This document shows, piece after piece, positions 55,230 to 63,569 of a stretch of DNA of 64,000 nt. How positions within the stretch are numbered: position 1 is the first letter of the stretch; each line of letters begins with the position of its first letter. The notes beneath the pieces are model-generated. The model was not told the origin of the DNA, ran no database searches, and worked only from the letters and a program-made list of their open reading frames with translations. The stretch lies in the NCBI RefSeq assembly GCF_014203735.1, contig NZ_JACHJQ010000007.1, positions 310,001-374,000 on the forward strand. The letters run 5' to 3'. This DNA comes from Actinophytocola algeriensis (lineage in GTDB: Bacteria; Actinomycetota; Actinomycetes; Mycobacteriales; Pseudonocardiaceae). The position numbers and the translations under genes are program-made.

Positions 55230-56030
55230 TCAGCCGATCTGCCCGGACAGCTCGTCGTAGAACGCGGAGACCCGGCCGTACACGCCGTAGTAACCCGGCT
55301 CGGCGCACCCCTGGCCCCACGACACGATGCCGATCAGCTTGCGGGTGCCGTCCGCGGCCACGCCCACCAGCGGACCGCCGGAGTCACCCTGGCAGCTGTC
55401 CTTGCCGCCCTCGGCCAGGCCGGCGCACACCATGGAGGCGGCGTCGTACTGGTCGGCGTAGGACTCGGTGCACGCCGCGTCCGACACGACCGGCACGTCG
55501 ACCTTGCGCAGGGTGTCCGAGGTGGACCCGCTCTCGGTCGTGCCCCAGCCGAGCACGGTGCTGTTCGCGCCCTCCGCGTACAGCGCCGAGTCGTCCGGCC
55601 CGGCGATCGCGATCGGCGTCTCGGTGAGCGACGCGTCGAGCGTCAGCACCGAGGCGTCGTTCTGCAGCGCGCTGGAGTTCCAGGCCGGGTGGATCCAGAT
55701 GTCGGTGACACCGGCGGTGGTGCCGCCACCGGCCGACAGCGATGTCTGGCCCGCGACCACCTGGATGTCCGCGGGCGAGCTGCCCTCGGTGCAGTGGGCC
55801 GCGGTGAGGACCTTGTTCGGCGCGACGATGGTGCCGCCGCAGAACTGGAAGCCGTCCGGCGTGGTCAGCGCCACGGCGAACGGGTTCTCCTCGATGGTGG
55901 TCTCCTCGCCACCGATGATCATCGGCGTGACGTCGTCGGCGGCCGCGGTGGCCGTGCCGGCGATACCAGCCGTTGCGAGAGCCGCTGCGGCAACCCCGAT
56001 CAGGCGTAGCAGGCGCCTTGCCTCAGCCAT
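55230..56030 (-). CDS. secreted trypsin-like serine protease
   Basis: A 266-residue S1 protease. A signal peptide (about 1-30, LIGVAAAALATAGIAGTATA) and short propeptide precede IIGGEE (38-43), the mature N-terminus. The triad is His79 (TAAHC), Asp125 (NDASVL) and Ser217 (GDSGGP); Asp at about residue 211 (KDSCQGDSGG) places an acid at the base of the S1 pocket, so trypsin-like Lys/Arg specificity is expected. Three disulfide pairs are possible. It stands alone. Confidence 0.93.
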   Translation of the reverse strand: MAEARRLLRLIGVAAAALATAGIAGTATAAADDVTPMIIGGEETTIEENPFAVALTTPDGFQFCGGTIVAPNKVLTAAHCTEGSSPADIQVVAGQTSLSAGGGTTAGVTDIWIHPAWNSSALQNDASVLTLDASLTETPIAIAGPDDSALYAEGANSTVLGWGTTESGSTSDTLRKVDVPVVSDAACTESYADQYDAASMVCAGLAEGGKDSCQGDSGGPLVGVAADGTRKLIGIVSWGQGCAEPGYYGVYGRVSAFYDELSGQIG

Positions 56031-56205
56031 GCCTCTTCTCCCTTGTTCAGGCTCGTTGTGCCCACGAGCTGACTTATGGTTACTCGGCGGTCACAAGCTG
56101 CCACAACGGGAGAAGGTCGTAGGCCATCTGGGTGAAACTGATCGTCAACAGGGCGCTGACCAGCGGATTCATCCGGCGGGACCGCGACCCGACGAACGGA
56201 TGGAC

Positions 56206-57447
56206 TTACCGCCGCACACCCCACAGCAGCAGCGATGACGTGGCCGTCTCCACCGCGGCGCCGCCGCTCGCGAGGCCCTGCAACGGCGCCGCGGACAGCA
56301 GCCTGCCGTCGACCGCGTAGCCGCCGTCGACGAGTGCGTCGCGGGCCGGGCCGACGCTGCCCAGCTCGTGCACCTCGATGACGACGCGGGTCGCGCCTGC
56401 CGTGGCGCAGGTGCGCACGACGTCGCCGCGGGCGGTCGCGAGGAAGACCCCGTCCGGCCGCGGCAGCCCGGTCAGGGCGGCCGGGACGGGACCGTCGACC
56501 AGCCGCAGGTCCACGCCGTGGCGCCGGGCGTTCGCGAGCAGCCGCACGCGCAGTCCCGCGTCGGGCTCCACCGCGATCACCGCGGCACCCATGCGCGCCG
56601 CCTCGATGCCGATCGCGCCGGAGCCGGCCATGACGTCCCACACGAGCGCGCCCGGTCGTGGCGCGAGCTTCGCCAGCGCCAGCGCGCGCAGCTCCGGCGA
56701 GCCACCCGTGTCGTCGTGGTGCGCGAACGCGTCCGACGCCAGCGCCCACCCGTCGGCGGGCGGACCCGGCTCGCCACCGGCCAGCCAGCCCGGCGCGCCC
56801 ACCCGGTCCAGATCGGACAGGCACAGGACCACGTTCGGGGCGCGCCAGGTGCGCGCCACCGCCTCCGCGGGATCCACGATGGACAGTTCCTCGGCCGGGC
56901 CGCCGACGTCCTCGAGCACCACGAGCGTCCTGTGCCAGCCCCCGAGCGCGGCGGCCAGTTCGGCGGGACCGGCGTCCGGTCCGGTCAGCACGCCGACCGC
57001 GGGCCGGGCCCGGCACACGTTGACCGCCTTGCGGAACGCGCTGCCGTGCGCGCTGACCACGCTCACGTCGTCCCACGGCCGCTGGATGAGCGCCGCGATC
57101 CGCTGCACCCCGGTCACCCCGGGCAGGCACTCGGTCGGCAGCCCGCGGTCCCGCAGTGCACGCAACACACCGAAGTACCCCGGGTCACCGGGCACCAGCA
57201 CCACCGCGGGCTCCCCCGCCGCCACCGCGGCCGCGAGCGCGTCCAGTGCGGGCGCGGGCAGACCCGGTGCGCGCGGCACCTCGATGGTGCGTGGCGCACC
57301 GGGCCCGTTGCCTGTTCCCGCCGCGGCGAGCACCGTGTGCAGCGCCGCGTCGAACCCGACCACCAGTCGCGCCGCGGCGAGCGCCGGATCGGCGCCGCAC
57401 GGGAGGTGTACCCCGGCGAGGCCGATCAGGGTCACGGTCGCCGCCAT
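56206..57447 (-). CDS. cobL: precorrin-6Y C5,15-methyltransferase (decarboxylating)
   Basis: A 413-residue fusion of CbiE-like and CbiT-like domains, the CobL arrangement of aerobic cobalamin synthesis. The N-terminal half has VVLVPGDPGYFGVLRAL and LPGVTGVQRIAALI; the C-terminal half has WDVMAGSGAIGIEAARMGA (about 265-283), an SAM-binding Rossmann motif, and the VVIEVHEL block. It acts on precorrin-6B and supports vitamin B12 production together with other cob genes not in the window. No cobalamin riboswitch was seen in the 57-bp spacer upstream. Confidence 0.9.
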   Translation of the reverse strand: MAATVTLIGLAGVHLPCGADPALAAARLVVGFDAALHTVLAAAGTGNGPGAPRTIEVPRAPGLPAPALDALAAAVAAGEPAVVLVPGDPGYFGVLRALRDRGLPTECLPGVTGVQRIAALIQRPWDDVSVVSAHGSAFRKAVNVCRARPAVGVLTGPDAGPAELAAALGGWHRTLVVLEDVGGPAEELSIVDPAEAVARTWRAPNVVLCLSDLDRVGAPGWLAGGEPGPPADGWALASDAFAHHDDTGGSPELRALALAKLAPRPGALVWDVMAGSGAIGIEAARMGAAVIAVEPDAGLRVRLLANARRHGVDLRLVDGPVPAALTGLPRPDGVFLATARGDVVRTCATAGATRVVIEVHELGSVGPARDALVDGGYAVDGRLLSAAPLQGLASGGAAVETATSSLLLWGVRR

Positions 57448-57504
57448 GGTCCAATTCGACCACGATCCGGCCTGCCGCGCGGCGAATGTTCGGACTGTTC
57501 GTTA

Positions 57505-58776
57505 TCAGAGATCTGCTTTTTTGAACTCGAACTCCTTCGCGGCGTCGGAGGAGAAGTTGTACTTGACCTTCGCGAGGCCGAAGGGCTTGCTCGGGTCGAC
57601 CTTGAAGACCGTGCTCGACCTGGGCGGATTCCGGTCCTCGGTCGCGCCGTACCGGTAGTCGCCGGTGAGTCCGTCGAACGTCACGGTGTCCAGCTCATTC
57701 GACGCGCGCAGAATTCCTTCGCGGGACAGGTCGCCCAGTTCGACGGCTTTCTCCAACACCGCCGTCATCGCACGGGCCTGGTTGTAGCCGAACGCGAAGT
57801 AGTAGTCCGGTTCCTGGTCGGACGCGTACTGCGTCGCGTCCGCCACCATCTGGGTCATGCCGGGCACGGAGTTGTCACCCCATTCGGTGCCCTCGGACAC
57901 GATCAGCACCGACTGCTGCATGTACGGCGCCACCGCGGACTTCGCGAGCGCACCCGTGTAGCTCGGCGACTGCCCGAACCACTGCGGCGCGAACCGGGCC
58001 TGCGCGGCGGTGCCCCAGATCTTCGCGGCGTCCGACGGCGTGGCGACGAGGAACACCACCTGGCAGCCCGCACCGGCGAGCGCACCGATCTGGCCCGCGT
58101 AGTTCTCGGTGCCCACCTTGAACTTCTGCGTGTTGGTGACCGTGAACCCGTACTTCTCGGCCGCGAAGTCGATGCCCTGCTGGCCCGCCTCGCCGTAGAC
58201 GTCGTCCTGGATCATCGTGCAGATCCGGTCGCTCGTGGTGCCGCCGCCGTCGGTGAAGTGGTACTCCATCGCGTTGATGGCCTGCACCTGGTACGGGCCG
58301 CCGACCGGGAGCAGGTTCTCCTCCCGCACCCACAACGCGTCCAGCGACGCCGGCGCGGCGAGGATCTTGTCGGTCTTGAGCTGTGGCAGCACGGCCAGTG
58401 TCGGCGCGGTGCCGAGCACCTGGGTGAACGCGACGACATCGCTCTTGATCTTGTTGTACTTCTGGACCGCGATGTCGGTCTTGTACTGGGTGTCCTCCTG
58501 GACCAGCTCGACCTTGTACTTGCCCGCGACGCCGCCCTTGGCGTTGAGCGCCTCGAACCACACCTCGTTGCCCGCGGTCAGCGGCTGCCCGATCACCGCG
58601 ACCGTGCCGGACAACGGGGTCAGCACGCCGAGCTTGATGGTCTTGCCGTCGAATCCCGCGGTGTTGCCCGGCGCTCCCGCCGAGCCGCCGCCACCGTCGT
58701 CGTCCTCCCCCGCACCGCCGCAGGCGGCGAGGACCAGTGTCAGGCCCAGTGCCAGCGCGGCAATTTTGCGCGTCAT
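57505..58776 (-). CDS. livJ: branched-chain amino-acid-type ABC substrate-binding lipoprotein
   Basis: A 423-residue LivJ/LivK-type periplasmic-binding protein. The lipobox is LAAC (Cys19) followed by an acidic/Gly linker. The first lobe begins TIKLGVLTPLSGTVAVIGQPLTAG, typical of the group; FLVATPSDAAKIW and GQSPSYTGAL lie in the second. Ligands of such actinobacterial proteins include branched-chain amino acids, urea, amides or fatty-acid-like compounds; the presence of an acyl-CoA ligase in the operon suggests a carboxylic acid here. Confidence 0.88.
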   Translation of the reverse strand: MTRKIAALALGLTLVLAACGGAGEDDDGGGGSAGAPGNTAGFDGKTIKLGVLTPLSGTVAVIGQPLTAGNEVWFEALNAKGGVAGKYKVELVQEDTQYKTDIAVQKYNKIKSDVVAFTQVLGTAPTLAVLPQLKTDKILAAPASLDALWVREENLLPVGGPYQVQAINAMEYHFTDGGGTTSDRICTMIQDDVYGEAGQQGIDFAAEKYGFTVTNTQKFKVGTENYAGQIGALAGAGCQVVFLVATPSDAAKIWGTAAQARFAPQWFGQSPSYTGALAKSAVAPYMQQSVLIVSEGTEWGDNSVPGMTQMVADATQYASDQEPDYYFAFGYNQARAMTAVLEKAVELGDLSREGILRASNELDTVTFDGLTGDYRYGATEDRNPPRSSTVFKVDPSKPFGLAKVKYNFSSDAAKEFEFKKADL

Positions 58777-58818
58777 CTGACGCCTCCGTTCTTCATTGGA
58801 TCGCTTCGCTCTCTTGCG

Positions 58819-59946
58819 TCAGTAGGAAAAGGGCCAGGCTTTGAAGTAGGCCTTGACCCGGAACCAGATGCCCGCGAGCCCTCTGGGTTCGAAGACGAGG
58901 AACAACACGATCAGCAGGCCGAAAATGGCCTGGTTGAGCGCGAACACGGAAATGAACCCGTCGCCGCCGGCCTCGGTGGCGACCCCCGGGATGGCGGAGC
59001 TGTACTCGTCGATGAGCGCGGGCAGCGCCCCGACGAAGATCGCGCCGAGGATCGCCCCAAAGATCGTCCCGAGACCGCCGACGATGATGATCGCGATGTA
59101 CTGGATGGACAGCAGCAACGTCCAGTCGTCCGGGCTGACGTGCTGCTGGTAGGAACCGAAGAGCGCGCCTGCCATGGCCGCGATCGCGCTCGACACCACG
59201 AACGCGCCGATCTTGTACCGGCCCGCGCGCACGCCGATGACCTCGGCGGCCTGGTCGTGGTCGCGAACCGCGCGCAGCGCCCGGCCGGGCCGGGTGCGGA
59301 CGAGGTTCTTGGCCAGCAGCGCGATGATCGCGACCAGTGCCCAGACGAGCCAGAAGTACCCCTGGTTGCGGGAGTAGTTCTCGCCCGCCAGCTCGAGCGC
59401 GCCGAGGTCGACGGGCCCGACAGTGGCCTCCGCGCCGACGGACGTGCCGTTGTTGCCGCCGGTGACGTCCCGCAGGTTCCGCCACAGGTGTTCGCCGATG
59501 AAGATCAGCCCGAGGGTCACGATCGCGAGGTAGTGGCCCCGCAGGCGCAGCGCGAACGGCCCGATGAGCCCGCCGAGCACGGCACCGATCGCCGCCGACG
59601 CGAGCAACCACACCGGCAGCGGCAGGCCGAGGTCGCCGCCGACGACCGCGGCCGCGTAGGCACCCGCGCCGATGAAGAACGCGTGGCCCAGCGAGATCTG
59701 ACCGCAGTAGCCGGTGAGGAGGTTGAGCCCGATCGCGCCGATCGCGGTGATCCCGGAGTAGATCAGGACCGACAGCCAGAAGTCGTCCCGCACCACGGTC
59801 GGCAGGACCAGCAGGGTGGCGAGCATGAGCCCGAGCCCGACCTTGGACATGGGCGAGCCGAAGAGGCGCAGGTCCTGCTCGTAAGAGCGGACCAGATTAC
59901 GATGTGGCTTGCCCTGTGCCCGGTTCGTTCCGCGAGCTCCGCTCAT
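58819..59946 (-). CDS. livM: LivM-type ABC permease
   Basis: A 375-residue permease with about eight hydrophobic segments and the family hallmarks GLNLLTGYCGQISLGHAFF and FVGALPALIDEY. The first codons are a copy of the 25-bp gene-border repeat (MSGARGTN), giving an unusually long polar N-terminus before the first helix. ATG 59946 overlaps the livH stop (ATGA). Confidence 0.9.
   Translation of the reverse strand: MSGARGTNRAQGKPHRNLVRSYEQDLRLFGSPMSKVGLGLMLATLLVLPTVVRDDFWLSVLIYSGITAIGAIGLNLLTGYCGQISLGHAFFIGAGAYAAAVVGGDLGLPLPVWLLASAAIGAVLGGLIGPFALRLRGHYLAIVTLGLIFIGEHLWRNLRDVTGGNNGTSVGAEATVGPVDLGALELAGENYSRNQGYFWLVWALVAIIALLAKNLVRTRPGRALRAVRDHDQAAEVIGVRAGRYKIGAFVVSSAIAAMAGALFGSYQQHVSPDDWTLLLSIQYIAIIIVGGLGTIFGAILGAIFVGALPALIDEYSSAIPGVATEAGGDGFISVFALNQAIFGLLIVLFLVFEPRGLAGIWFRVKAYFKAWPFSY
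59922..59946 (-). repeat. 25-bp gene-border element, copy 6
   Basis: ATGAGCGGAGCTCGCGGA on the minus strand with ACGAACC after it; the ATG is the livM start codon. Confidence 0.8.
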
Positions 59947-60839
59947 ATGCGCCTCACGTCCTTGGTGCCGAGCAACCCGTACGGCCGGATGAGCAGGATC
60001 ACGATCATGAGCAGGTACGGGACGATCAGCGACACGTTCGCGCCCGCCCACGAGAACAGCTGGTCCTGGTAGCCGCGGGTCAGCGCCTCGGCGAGGCCGA
60101 TGATCACGCCGCCGAGCACGGCACCCGCCGGTGAGTCGAGGCCGCCGAGGATCATCGCCGGGAACGCGGCGAGGGCGATGAAGCTGATCGACGGCGACAG
60201 CCCGCCCGGTCCGGCGGCCAGCGTGATGCCCGCGAGCGCGGCCAGCGCGGCGGCGATGGCCCACGACGTGGCGTAGACGCGGCGGGCGCTGATGCCCTGC
60301 GCCAGCGCGGCTTCCGGGTCGAAGGCCGTGGCCCGCATGGCCAGTCCCATCCGGGTGTACCGGAAGAACAGGAAGAACGCGACGACGACCGCGGCGGTGA
60401 TGCCGATGGTCCACAGGTCGCGCACGCCGAGCACGAGCCCGCCGACCTCGACGGTCTGGATGTTCCACGGGTTGGCGAGCGGCAGGTTGTCGAACCCCCA
60501 GATCGCGGTGATCAGCGGTTCGATGACGAACAGGAGCCCGATGGTGATCATGATGACGGCGAACGGCGGCTGGCCGACCATGCGCCGCAGCACGAGCCGT
60601 TCGACGCTCGCGCCGACGATGGCGGCGGCCGCGCACGCGAGGAGGATCGAGACCGCGAACGCGATGGCGAGGTTGTCGGCGAACGTGTAGCCGAGGTAGG
60701 CGCCCAGCGCGAGCAGGCCGCCCTGCGCGAAGTTGATGACACCGGTCGACTTGTAGATGACGACGAACCCGAGCGCGACGAGCGCGTAGGTGGACCCGAG
60801 TGCGAGCCCCGCGAACACGTTCGTGAGAAAGGTGGTCAC
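59943..60839 (-). CDS. livH: LivH-type ABC permease
   Basis: A 298-residue permease with eight or so membrane segments. GVINFAQGGLLALGAYLGY and FPAMILGGLDSPAGAVLGGVIIG are signatures of LivH. The GTG start overlaps the stop of the acyl-CoA ligase gene by 4 bp. It pairs with LivM. Confidence 0.92.
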   Translation of the reverse strand: MTTFLTNVFAGLALGSTYALVALGFVVIYKSTGVINFAQGGLLALGAYLGYTFADNLAIAFAVSILLACAAAAIVGASVERLVLRRMVGQPPFAVIMITIGLLFVIEPLITAIWGFDNLPLANPWNIQTVEVGGLVLGVRDLWTIGITAAVVVAFFLFFRYTRMGLAMRATAFDPEAALAQGISARRVYATSWAIAAALAALAGITLAAGPGGLSPSISFIALAAFPAMILGGLDSPAGAVLGGVIIGLAEALTRGYQDQLFSWAGANVSLIVPYLLMIVILLIRPYGLLGTKDVRRI

Positions 60840-62737
60840 CGGTACATCGCCTCGATCTCGGGTGCGAAGCGGTGTTCGAGGGCTCTGCGTTTCACCTTCT
60901 GCGTCGCGGTCAGCTCGCCGTCCTCGTGGTCGAGCTCCTTGGCTATCAGCGTGAAGCGCTTGATGCGTTCCACCTGCGCCAGTTCCTCGTTCGCCGCTGC
61001 GACCACGGCGTCGATCAGGCCGTGCACCTCGTCCTTCGTGGTCAGGTCGGCGTAGGTCGTGTACGGGATGCCCTTGCGGGACGCCCAGTTGCCGACCGTG
61101 TCGAGCTCGATGCCGATCAGCGCCGTCAGGTACTTGCGGCGGTCGCCGATCACCACCGCCTCCCGCACGTACGGGGACACCTTCAACCGGTTCTCGATCT
61201 CCGACGGGGAGATGTTCTTGCCACCCGCGGTGATGATGATGTCCTTCTTGCGGTCGGTGATCCGCAGGAACCCGTCGTCCGCCAGCTCACCGACATCGCC
61301 CGTGTGCAGCCAGCCGTCCTCGTCCACCGTGGACTTGGTGGCGATCGGGTCGTTGAGGTAGCCCTGGAACACACCCGCAGAGCGGGTCAGAATCTCGCCG
61401 TCCGGCGCCAGCCGCACCTCCACGCCCGGCAGCACCGTGCCCACCGAGCCGAGGCGGATGTCGTCGGCCGGGGTCAGCGTGCAGATCGCCGTGTTCTCGG
61501 TCTGCCCGTAGCCCTCACGCACCGGGATCCCGATGGCCCACAGGTACTCCAGCACCTGCGGCGCGATCGGCGCGGCCCCGGACAGCGGCACCCGCACCCG
61601 TGCCATCCCGAGTTTCTCCCGCAGGGCACGGAAAACCAGCACCTCGCACAGACCAGCCACCACGCGGGCGGGCACCGGCAGGCGACCCGCCATCCGGCGC
61701 GGGGCGAGGCGCCTGCCCTGGCGCAGACAGGCCCGGTACAGCAGGCGTTTGAGCCACGACGCGTCCGACATCCGGATCTCGACCGTGGCCAGCATCTTCT
61801 CCCAGACCCGTGGCACGCCGAGGAAAACCGTCGGCTGCACGTCCCGCAGGTCGTTGGGGAACGACGGGCCGCCCTCCCCGAAGTTCACGACCGCGGGCAC
61901 CCACACGCCGTCGATCACGGAGATCAGCCGCTCGGCCACGTGGCACAGCGGCAGGTAGCTCAGCACCTCGTCGCCCTGCCGCGTGCCCAGCGCCACCGCC
62001 GTCTCGCCTGCCGCCACGAGGTTCGCGTGGGAGATCATCGCGCCCTTCGGCGGCCCGGTCGTGCCGGACGTGTACACCAGGATCGCGGTGTCGTCGGCGT
62101 CCAGCGCGCGCACCGAATCCTCGTACGCCGCGACGAAGTCGGGGGTGTCCTTCTCGATGTCGGCGAACGTGAGCACCTCCTCGCGCACGCCGCGCGGGTC
62201 CATCACGACCACGTGCCGCAGCAGCGGGAGCCGCGAGCGGACCTCCAGTGCCTTGTCCAGCTGTTCCTCGTCCTCGGCGATCAGCACCGACGCCTCCGAG
62301 TGCGCCAGCACGTACTCCACCTCGGCCGCCGGGGACGTCGGGTACACACCGACCGAACACGCGCCGAGCCCCTGCACCGCGAGGTCGGCGATCACCCACT
62401 CCGGCCGGTTCTCCGCGTGGATCGCGACCCGGTCGCCGGGGCCCACCCCGAGCAACCGCAGGCCGCCCGCCACGTTCGCGACCCGCCGCGCGTACTCCGC
62501 CCACGTCCACTCGCGCCAGATGCCGCGGTACTTCTCGCGGATGGCGACCTCGTCCGCCCGCGTGGTCGCGTGTTCCAGCAGGCGGGCGCACAGGGTGGGA
62601 GCCAGAGGTTGATGATTCGCTCCGCGAGCTCCGCTCTGGTGCCGATGATTCGCTCCGCGAGCTCCGCTCTGGTGCCGATGATTCGCTCCGCGAGCTCCGC
62701 TCTGGTGCCGATGATTCGCTCCGCGAGCTCCGCTCAT
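60836..62737 (-). CDS. AMP-dependent long-chain acyl-CoA synthetase with repeat-derived N-terminus
   Basis: A 633-residue adenylate-forming ligase. Core motifs: A3 YTSGTTGPPKGAM (about 228-240), A5 GYGQTENTA, A7 and A8 TGDVGELADDGFLRITDRKKDIIITAGGKNISP, and A10 near DGELTATQKVKRR. It fits FACL/FadD-type enzymes (long-chain acyl-CoA synthetase). Residues 2-43 are not part of the fold: four copies of SGARGANH separated by HRHQ, encoded by a 33-bp tandem repeat at 62611-62737. It overlaps livG and livH by 4 bp at each end, so it is an integral cistron of the ABC operon. Confidence 0.92.
   Translation of the reverse strand: MSGARGANHRHQSGARGANHRHQSGARGANHRHQSGARGANHQPLAPTLCARLLEHATTRADEVAIREKYRGIWREWTWAEYARRVANVAGGLRLLGVGPGDRVAIHAENRPEWVIADLAVQGLGACSVGVYPTSPAAEVEYVLAHSEASVLIAEDEEQLDKALEVRSRLPLLRHVVVMDPRGVREEVLTFADIEKDTPDFVAAYEDSVRALDADDTAILVYTSGTTGPPKGAMISHANLVAAGETAVALGTRQGDEVLSYLPLCHVAERLISVIDGVWVPAVVNFGEGGPSFPNDLRDVQPTVFLGVPRVWEKMLATVEIRMSDASWLKRLLYRACLRQGRRLAPRRMAGRLPVPARVVAGLCEVLVFRALREKLGMARVRVPLSGAAPIAPQVLEYLWAIGIPVREGYGQTENTAICTLTPADDIRLGSVGTVLPGVEVRLAPDGEILTRSAGVFQGYLNDPIATKSTVDEDGWLHTGDVGELADDGFLRITDRKKDIIITAGGKNISPSEIENRLKVSPYVREAVVIGDRRKYLTALIGIELDTVGNWASRKGIPYTTYADLTTKDEVHGLIDAVVAAANEELAQVERIKRFTLIAKELDHEDGELTATQKVKRRALEHRFAPEIEAMYR
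62611..62737 (-). repeat. 25-bp gene-border element amplified as four 33-bp tandem units
   Basis: Units begin at 62710, 62677, 62644 and 62611 and are identical apart from the last few bases of the first. Each contains GCGGAGCTCGCGGAGC and an 8-bp spacer CATCGGCA. The unit length is a multiple of three, so each adds 11 residues in frame. Confidence 0.92.
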
Positions 62738-63504
62738 GCCGCACCGCCGAGGTACGCCTCGACCACCTTCGGGTCGTGCTGGACCTCCTCGGGGGTGCCC
62801 ATGGCGATGGGTGTCCCGAAGTCCAGTGCCAGCACGCGGTCCGCGAGGTCCATCACGAGCCGCGTGTCGTGCTCGACGAGGATCATCGCGAGGTCCAGCT
62901 CACGGCGGACCTCGACCAGGTACCTGGCCATGTCCTCGGTCTCCTCGACGTTCATGCCCGCCACCGGCTCGTCGAGCAGCAGCAGCGTCGGCGACATCGC
63001 CAGCGCCCGGCCCAGTTCCGCGCGTTTCGCCACGCCGTAGGGCAACAGGCCGGCCGGGATGCGGCGGTAGGGCTCCAGTTCCAGCAGCTCGACGATCTCC
63101 TCGCACGCCGCCCGGTGATCGACCTCCTCGCGCTTGGCCCGTCCCCACCACGCCATCCCCGCGAGCATCCCGGTGCGCATCAGGTGGTGGCGGCCCAGCA
63201 TCAGGTTCTCGATGAGCGTGAGCTGCTCGAACAGGCCGAGGTTCTGGAACGTCCGCGCGACGCCCATGCCGGCGATCGTCGCCGGTGAGCGGCCGTTGAC
63301 CCGTTGTCCCGCAAGGGTGATCGTGCCGCGCTGTGGGCGGTACACGCCGTTGAGGCAGTTGAAGATCGACGTCTTGCCCGCGCCGTTCGGGCCGATGACC
63401 GCGAACAGCTCACCTCGGCCGACGGTGAAGCTGACCCCGTTGAGGGCCGTGACGCCACCGAACCGCAGCGTCAGGTCCCACACGTCGAGAAGAGGCTCGG
63501 TCAC
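62734..63504 (-). CDS. livG: LivG-type ABC ATPase
   Basis: A 256-residue ATPase: Walker A GPNGAGKTS (38-46), a TFQNLGLFEQ Q-loop (about 84-93), PYGVAKRAELGRAL in place of the LSGGQ signature and Walker B LLLLDEPVAGMN. The C-terminal VLALDFGTPIAMGTPEEVQHDPKVVEAYLGG is family-typical. GTG 63504 has GAGGGG 6 nt upstream and overlaps the stop of a 22-codon frame. The start region is duplicated 25 bp upstream (63493-63509 and 63518-63534). Confidence 0.93.
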   Translation of the reverse strand: MTEPLLDVWDLTLRFGGVTALNGVSFTVGRGELFAVIGPNGAGKTSIFNCLNGVYRPQRGTITLAGQRVNGRSPATIAGMGVARTFQNLGLFEQLTLIENLMLGRHHLMRTGMLAGMAWWGRAKREEVDHRAACEEIVELLELEPYRRIPAGLLPYGVAKRAELGRALAMSPTLLLLDEPVAGMNVEETEDMARYLVEVRRELDLAMILVEHDTRLVMDLADRVLALDFGTPIAMGTPEEVQHDPKVVEAYLGGAA

Positions 63505-63569
63505 GCCGTCCCCTCGCAGGCTCGGTCACGCCGTTCGTCGGCGTGGTTCGCTCCGCAGGCTCCGCTCAC
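63501..63569 (-). CDS. 22-residue bridging small ORF between livF and livG
   Basis: Starts at the GTG that overlaps the livF stop (GTGA) and ends at a TGA that overlaps the livG GTG (GTGA), so it exactly fills the spacer. It begins with the gene-border repeat (MSGACGANH) and includes two Cys. It could relay coupled translation from livF to livG; whether the peptide itself matters is unknown. Confidence 0.5.
   Translation of the reverse strand: MSGACGANHADERRDRACEGTA
63545..63569 (-). repeat. 25-bp gene-border element, copy 7
   Basis: GTGAGCGGAGCCTGCGGAGC followed by GAACC; it supplies the start codon of the bridging small ORF. Confidence 0.8.

Noticed and set aside
57448-57504. Cobalamin riboswitch upstream of cobL
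   Set aside because: The spacer is only 57 bp and has no B12-box-like sequence or stem structure.
56368-60072. A 1234-codon plus-strand open frame across cobL and the liv genes
   Set aside because: It spans several recognised minus-strand genes and their spacers and has no domain signatures; a shadow frame.
62611-62737. Possible CRISPR array
   Set aside because: Units are 33 bp end to end with no unique spacers, in frame with a coding start, and no cas genes occur in the window.
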